Shown here: piece after piece, positions 60,756 through 64,000 of the stretch
Layout of the letters: each line of letters opens with the position of its first letter
Numbering within the stretch: position 1 is the stretch's first letter
NCBI GenBank assembly: GCA_965248395.1
Contig: OZ252103.1
Span: forward strand, 3,472,001 to 3,536,000
Length of the DNA: 64,000 nt
Direction: 5' to 3'
From: JAAXHH01 sp965248395
GTDB taxonomy: Bacteria > JAAXHH01
Notes under the pieces: model-generated
Databases searched by the model: none
Told to the model about the DNA's origin: nothing
Seen by the model: the letters and a program-made list of their open reading frames with translations, nothing else
Program-made: the position numbers and the translations under genes

Positions 60756-60920
60756 GACCCTATCTCCAAATTCTGATTGGCAATCTATTCCCTCTACTGC
60801 CCTGGTTTACATAACGCTGTTACGCTATCTATGATGTTGTCGCCATGCTGCGATCTTATTGGTACCGCCAGATTGCCATGTGTCTTTCGCCGTCAAACTG
60901 AGATCCACCCCAGGCTACTA

Positions 60921-61664
60921 CTATGTCGCGGTCCATCCTCCGTCGACGGACAGCACGGCGCCCGTCGTCCAGGCGGCTTCGTCTGAGGCCAGGTACAGGA
61001 TGGCATGGGCCACTTCGTCTGGTGTTCCAAATCGGCCCATGGGATGGCGCTTCTTCAATCGATCGTACATGCCCGCATGGGCCTGGACCGACTCCGTCAT
61101 GGGCGTGTCCACCCAAGCCGGTGCCACGGCGTTGACGCGAATGCCGCGGTCCGCGTACTCTACGGCCAGGATGCGGGTCAACTGGTCGAGACCCGCCTTG
61201 GACGCACCGTAGGCCGCCGTCCGCTTCATGCCCGACTGTGCGAGGACGGAACTGACGTTCACGATGCAGCCGGACTGGCGGGAGATCATGCCGGGCAGGA
61301 CTGTACGGATGAGGCGAAACGCACCCGACAGGTTGGTACTGATCGTCTGGTCCCAGAGTTCGTCCGTGGTCTCGTCTGCCTCCATCAACGTCGCCGTGCC
61401 CGCGTTATTTACCAGGATATCGACCTGTCCGAAGGCGGATATCGTCTCTTCAACCATCCGCTGGCAGTCCGCCGTGACCGCCACGTCTCCCGAGACGGAC
61501 ATCGCGCGGCCATCCGCTTCCCTCACGGCAGCGACCACCTCGTCCAGCGGGGCCTGCCGCCGGCCCGTTACGCAGACGGCAGCGCCTGCTTCGGCGAAGA
61601 GCCGGGCGGTTGCCGCCCCTATGCCCGTTCCGCCTCCCGTGATGAGCGCGACGCGATCGTTCAT
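60921..61664 (-). CDS. Short-chain dehydrogenase/reductase (SDR)
   Basis: A 247-residue classic SDR. ITGGGTGIGAATA is the cofactor loop, NNAG the structural motif, and VNVSS with AAYGASKAGLD gives Ser, Tyr152 and Lys156 as the catalytic triad. CVTGRR, with Arg at the end of the second strand, suggests NADP(H). The C-terminal half follows the 3-oxoacyl-reductase pattern. It starts on the base after the phytanoyl-CoA-dioxygenase stop (TAA then ATG), so the two are coupled. Substrate unknown; a product of the dioxygenase is a reasonable guess. Confidence 0.88.
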   Translation of the reverse strand: MNDRVALITGGGTGIGAATARLFAEAGAAVCVTGRRQAPLDEVVAAVREADGRAMSVSGDVAVTADCQRMVEETISAFGQVDILVNNAGTATLMEADETTDELWDQTISTNLSGAFRLIRTVLPGMISRQSGCIVNVSSVLAQSGMKRTAAYGASKAGLDQLTRILAVEYADRGIRVNAVAPAWVDTPMTESVQAHAGMYDRLKKRHPMGRFGTPDEVAHAILYLASDEAAWTTGAVLSVDGGWTAT

Positions 61665-62465
61665 TTACGAAAGACTCTCCTGTAACACACCACCGGTCAA
61701 CGCACCTTCTCCGAAGATGACGGGGAAGGTCTCCCCTGTTTCGACTGCCCGCGTGGACGCGTCCATGAAGGCGATGCTGAAGGCACGGCGCGGGTTGCCC
61801 GTCGGATTCCGGGCCGACCGGTGCAGAAGCAGGTTGTTCAGAAGTATGGCCTCGCCAGCCTCGGCTTCAAGGTAGATACAGTCTTCCTCGCGCGCGTACC
61901 TGGCCTGATCAGCCTCGGAAGGGAAGTGCATTTCATTGAGGACGCCGTGTTTATGGCTGCCCGGCACCACCTGCATGCAGCCGTTTTCGATCTTCGCCTG
62001 ATCGAGGGCGGTCCAGATGGTCACCTCCGGGTTCGAATCCAGCCCCCACCCGATACCGACGTCCTGGTGCCAGGGGAGATGAGTGCCATGCTGGGCCGGT
62101 TTGTTCATGAACATGGCCCGGAAAATGGAGACGTCGGGACCGATCAGGGCCGACGTGATCTCCCGGAAAAGAGGATGCTGCATATACCCCAGGAAAAGTG
62201 TGTCCAACTGCAGATCGTCGACACGGCGGTATGCGAGCGTTTCCTCGCTGTCCTCGTACGTCCTGGTCGGCAGTGCGCCGTACTCTCCCGTGGTCGTATC
62301 ACGCTGCATGGGCATGCCTTCATACCGGACATTTCCCAGCATGATGTCGTCGATGCGATCGCACATCGCCTGCAGCTGGTCGGTGGAAATCACCCGGCCG
62401 AGACGCAGGTAGCCATCTTCGGCAAACCGCGCCAACTCGCTCAAACCGAAATCATGGATGGACAT
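61665..62465 (-). CDS. Phytanoyl-CoA dioxygenase (PhyH)-family protein
   Basis: A 266-residue Fe(II)/2-oxoglutarate dioxygenase. LPWHQDVGIGWG provides the iron ligands His133 and Asp135, and LLLHRSARN the distal His215; ARNPTGNPRRAFSIAF holds the 2-oxoglutarate-binding Arg. Bacterial members hydroxylate small molecules or lipids such as ectoine and are widespread in marine taxa. ATG 62465 follows AGAGAGG. The stop is contiguous with the SDR start, so the two form an operon in which SDR may oxidise the new hydroxyl group (inferred). Confidence 0.88.
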   Translation of the reverse strand: MSIHDFGLSELARFAEDGYLRLGRVISTDQLQAMCDRIDDIMLGNVRYEGMPMQRDTTTGEYGALPTRTYEDSEETLAYRRVDDLQLDTLFLGYMQHPLFREITSALIGPDVSIFRAMFMNKPAQHGTHLPWHQDVGIGWGLDSNPEVTIWTALDQAKIENGCMQVVPGSHKHGVLNEMHFPSEADQARYAREEDCIYLEAEAGEAILLNNLLLHRSARNPTGNPRRAFSIAFMDASTRAVETGETFPVIFGEGALTGGVLQESLS

Positions 62466-62503
62466 AGGCACCTCTCTCTGCATCAATTCGACGGATGGAA
62501 TAC

Positions 62504-62630
62504 GTGGTCCACAACAACACCACTGGTAGGCCGCTACGACACCCAGGTAGCCCACTGCAACAGCGACCTCGGCAACAACCTGGGCGGCAGCTGCAGAACA
62601 CTGGAGAACCGCTACAACACCCCGGCGAAC
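62504..62630. repeat. Degenerate tandem repeats (about 21 bp) in the gap between two minus-strand genes
   Basis: Units of 20-22 bp (for example 62504-62525, 62526-62546 and 62604-62624) share CCGCTACAACACC-like cores with a G at each end. The middle of the array is more diverged. It reaches into the last codons of the amidotransferase gene. Confidence 0.55.
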
Positions 62631-63304
62631 CGAAAGAAGTTCTCCAGGATCTTTCGGCCATGGGGATAGACATCGACATAGTATTCCGGGTGGAACTGTG
62701 TGCCGTACAGGGGCCGCTCCCTGTGCTTCATCGCCTGTATTCTGCAGTTCTCGTTCGACGCGATGAGGTCGAAATCCGGGGGTACAACCTTCATCTCCGC
62801 GTAGTGGGACTGCCTTACAACTACCGGGTCGGGCAGCCCTTCGAACAACGGATCCGGCTGCAGTGAGGTGACCGGGTAGAATCCCTCTTCGCAGAAATAC
62901 CCCAGGGCATCGGGATTGGGATCGAGCACGTCCGGTTCACCGGGCAACAGCGGCCGCATCATCTCGTCTTCAAGCTTCGACAGTTTGCGAAAGCCGTGGT
63001 TGAACATGAAACCCATGAGCTGGTGACTGGCGCACAGTCCCATGGTCGGCACGTCCGCCATCGCGTTCAGCGTATCTTCGAAATCGTAAAACGTCTTGGG
63101 ATTGAAATGCTGGAAGAAGGTGCCGCATCCGCTGAGCAGTATGGCCTGGGGTTTCAATGGACCGATGATATCAGGCGTCATCTGCGACTGGTGCAGCATC
63201 AGGCAGGGTTGACCGGAAACCTCCTCCAACCGCCTTTTCAGCCGGAAATCCCGGTCGTCCTTGTTATACGATTCCAGCGTCCCGATGCGAATCCAGATGA
63301 TCAA
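62612..63304 (-). CDS. Class I glutamine-amidotransferase-like protein
   Basis: A 230-residue protein with the class I GATase triad: TMGLCASHQLMGF gives nucleophile Cys91 (the usual GxCxGxQ has Ser-His here), and YGTQFHPEYYVD gives His205 and Glu207. ILLSGCGTF is the oxyanion-side strand. Stand-alone members hydrolyse glutamine or gamma-glutamyl amides, or resemble GMP-synthase domains. The start is TTG 63304 with GAGG six bases upstream. No synthase partner gene is near, so its acceptor is unknown. It is the first of three minus-strand genes. Confidence 0.82.
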   Translation of the reverse strand: MIIWIRIGTLESYNKDDRDFRLKRRLEEVSGQPCLMLHQSQMTPDIIGPLKPQAILLSGCGTFFQHFNPKTFYDFEDTLNAMADVPTMGLCASHQLMGFMFNHGFRKLSKLEDEMMRPLLPGEPDVLDPNPDALGYFCEEGFYPVTSLQPDPLFEGLPDPVVVRQSHYAEMKVVPPDFDLIASNENCRIQAMKHRERPLYGTQFHPEYYVDVYPHGRKILENFFRFAGVL

Positions 63305-63423
63305 TTGATCCTCGCACTCCGAAGCTGAACGGCTTCATAAAACGTGGTCATGGGGTCTGCCAAACTGGTTATTCAGGATAATTAAACGAGTGGAAATTGC
63401 AAGTCATTTTGACACTCGGTCAC

Positions 63424-63459
63424 ATCGCTGTCGCAGCGATCTTGAACGCACCTTCAAGA
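63424..63459 (+). promoter_or_regulatory. Two consecutive perfect hairpins in the leader region of the asparaginase-type gene
   Basis: ATCGCTG-TCG-CAGCGAT (63424-63440) is a seven-pair stem with three-base loop. TCTTGAA-CGCACC-TTCAAGA (63440-63459) is a seven-pair stem with six-base loop. They share one base and lie 90 bases before the gene start. No T-run follows, so they are unlikely to be a terminator. Confidence 0.4.
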
Positions 63460-63549
63460 CCCTGTAGAATATACCCTTGCTTTTCACAACCTCCTATTTA
63501 CTATGCATGGGATATCAACCCTTTAACCACCAATACTAAGGAATACGCG

Positions 63550-64000
63550 ATGATTGTCATGGCGACGAACAACGGCGACGTGGGCATCCGGCAGGCGGTA
63601 GCCGCACTCAAGGAAGGCAAAACCGCGGTGGACGCCATCGAGATCGGCATCCGGGAAGTGGAGATCCACCGTCCCGACCGCAGCGTCGGACTCCATGGAT
63701 ATCCCAACATCCTCGGTTATCCCCAACTGGACGCGCTCATCCAGGATGGCCGCACCCGCAACGTAGGCGCCGTGGGCGCGGTGACGGGCTACGATCATCC
63801 GATCTCCATCGCCCGCTGTGTTATGGAAAAGCTGATCCACGTGTTTCTCGTGGCCGAGGGTGCGGAGCGGTTCGCCAGCGAAATGGGCTTTGAGAAGAGC
63901 ACCTACGTGGATCCCGAGATGCCCGAAATTTACGCAAAGCACGTACGTGAACAACTGGGGATCGACGACCCGGAAGAACTTCAGAATACCAGGGAACTCT
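63550..64000 (+). CDS. Isoaspartyl peptidase/L-asparaginase (Ntn hydrolase), truncated by the window end
   Basis: The first 150 residues are in view and run off the right edge. MATNNGDVGIRQAVAALKEG and AVDAIEIGIREVEIHRPD are the start of the beta-aspartyl-hydrolase/glycosylasparaginase family, and VGLHGYPNILGYPQLDA with DGRTRNVGAVGAVTG matches its alpha-chain strands. Members are made as precursors that self-cleave before a threonine, which should lie beyond 64000. They split asparagine side-chain bonds in peptides or sugars. No signal peptide is visible. ATG 63550 is the apparent start, and no strong ribosome site is seen upstream. Confidence 0.85.
   Translation, partial: MIVMATNNGDVGIRQAVAALKEGKTAVDAIEIGIREVEIHRPDRSVGLHGYPNILGYPQLDALIQDGRTRNVGAVGAVTGYDHPISIARCVMEKLIHVFLVAEGAERFASEMGFEKSTYVDPEMPEIYAKHVREQLGIDDPEELQNTREL

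Noticed and set aside
62029..62040. tRNA T-loop-like GGGTTCGAATCC
   Set aside because: It lies inside the PhyH coding sequence and no acceptor, D or anticodon stems can be formed around it.

Overview
The window is GC-rich (near 58-60% by eye), densely coded on both strands, and reads as a chromosomal piece of an environmental, Gram-negative-type bacterium. LPS-assembly LptE, a TonB-like protein and several lipoproteins point to an outer membrane. The mix of Gfo/Idh/MocA oxidoreductases, sugar isomerase, phytanoyl-CoA dioxygenase, dimethylformamidase-like and enolase-superfamily enzymes, Tm-1, MacB/FtsX-type permeases, B12-dependent ribonucleotide reductase and a likely selenoprotein resembles uncultivated FCB-group or Latescibacterota/Poribacteria-like genomes. 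That placement is inference from gene content; there is no rRNA or tRNA here to test it.

Layout. 1-9 kb: an oxidoreductase broken by TAG, NhaA, a trans-sulfuration PLP enzyme, a phosphotransferase broken by TAG, a methyltransferase, a VOC protein, a redoxin whose in-frame TGA sits at the catalytic Cys position, a sugar isomerase and an MltB-type transglycosylase. 9-18 kb: a minus-strand catabolic operon led by a double-length UxaA-type dehydratase, divergent from a dimethylformamidase-like gene across a perfect 22-bp palindrome. 18-21.6 kb: CoaA, an enolase-superfamily enzyme and Tm-1. 21.6-23.5 kb: an AT-richer island with HigB and a HigA-ImmA/IrrE fusion. 23.5-30.2 kb: zinc-ribbon protein, flippase-like membrane protein, NrdJ, a 772-bp AT-rich gap, NrdR, and a DUF6338 gene with an overlapping 48-codon frame. 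30-35 kb: tandem FtsX-type permeases. 35-42.5 kb: RarA, LarE, TrpS, a TonB-like protein and a decayed ion channel. 42.5-48 kb: HicB, threonine dehydratase-like and ThDP enzymes, ThiO, an oxidoreductase. 48-55 kb: a membrane peptidase/TPR protein and envelope genes (LptE, SpoIID-like, AnmK), then an NHL propeller. 55-64 kb: Rieske protein, 2-hydroxyacid dehydrogenase, FolD, HpaB-like oxygenase, SDR, PhyH, glutamine amidotransferase and the start of an asparaginase-type Ntn hydrolase.

How the genes work together. NrdJ and NrdR form an enzyme-repressor pair, with NrdR-box-like sites ahead of each. The UxaA, aspartoacylase-like, methyltransferase, dehydrogenase and propeller genes are spaced 9-67 bp apart and are probably co-transcribed for use of a sugar-acid-like substrate. 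AnmK, the SpoIID-like protein, LptE and MltB belong to cell-wall and envelope work.

The strongest unusual signals are the candidate selenoprotein with a hairpin that fits a bacterial SECIS, a 22-bp tandem array of ATG-to-stop mini-frames phased with the start codon of the gene at 57327, and several other short tandem arrays (19-36 bp units) placed at gene ends. Three genes carry disabling in-frame stops or deletions.
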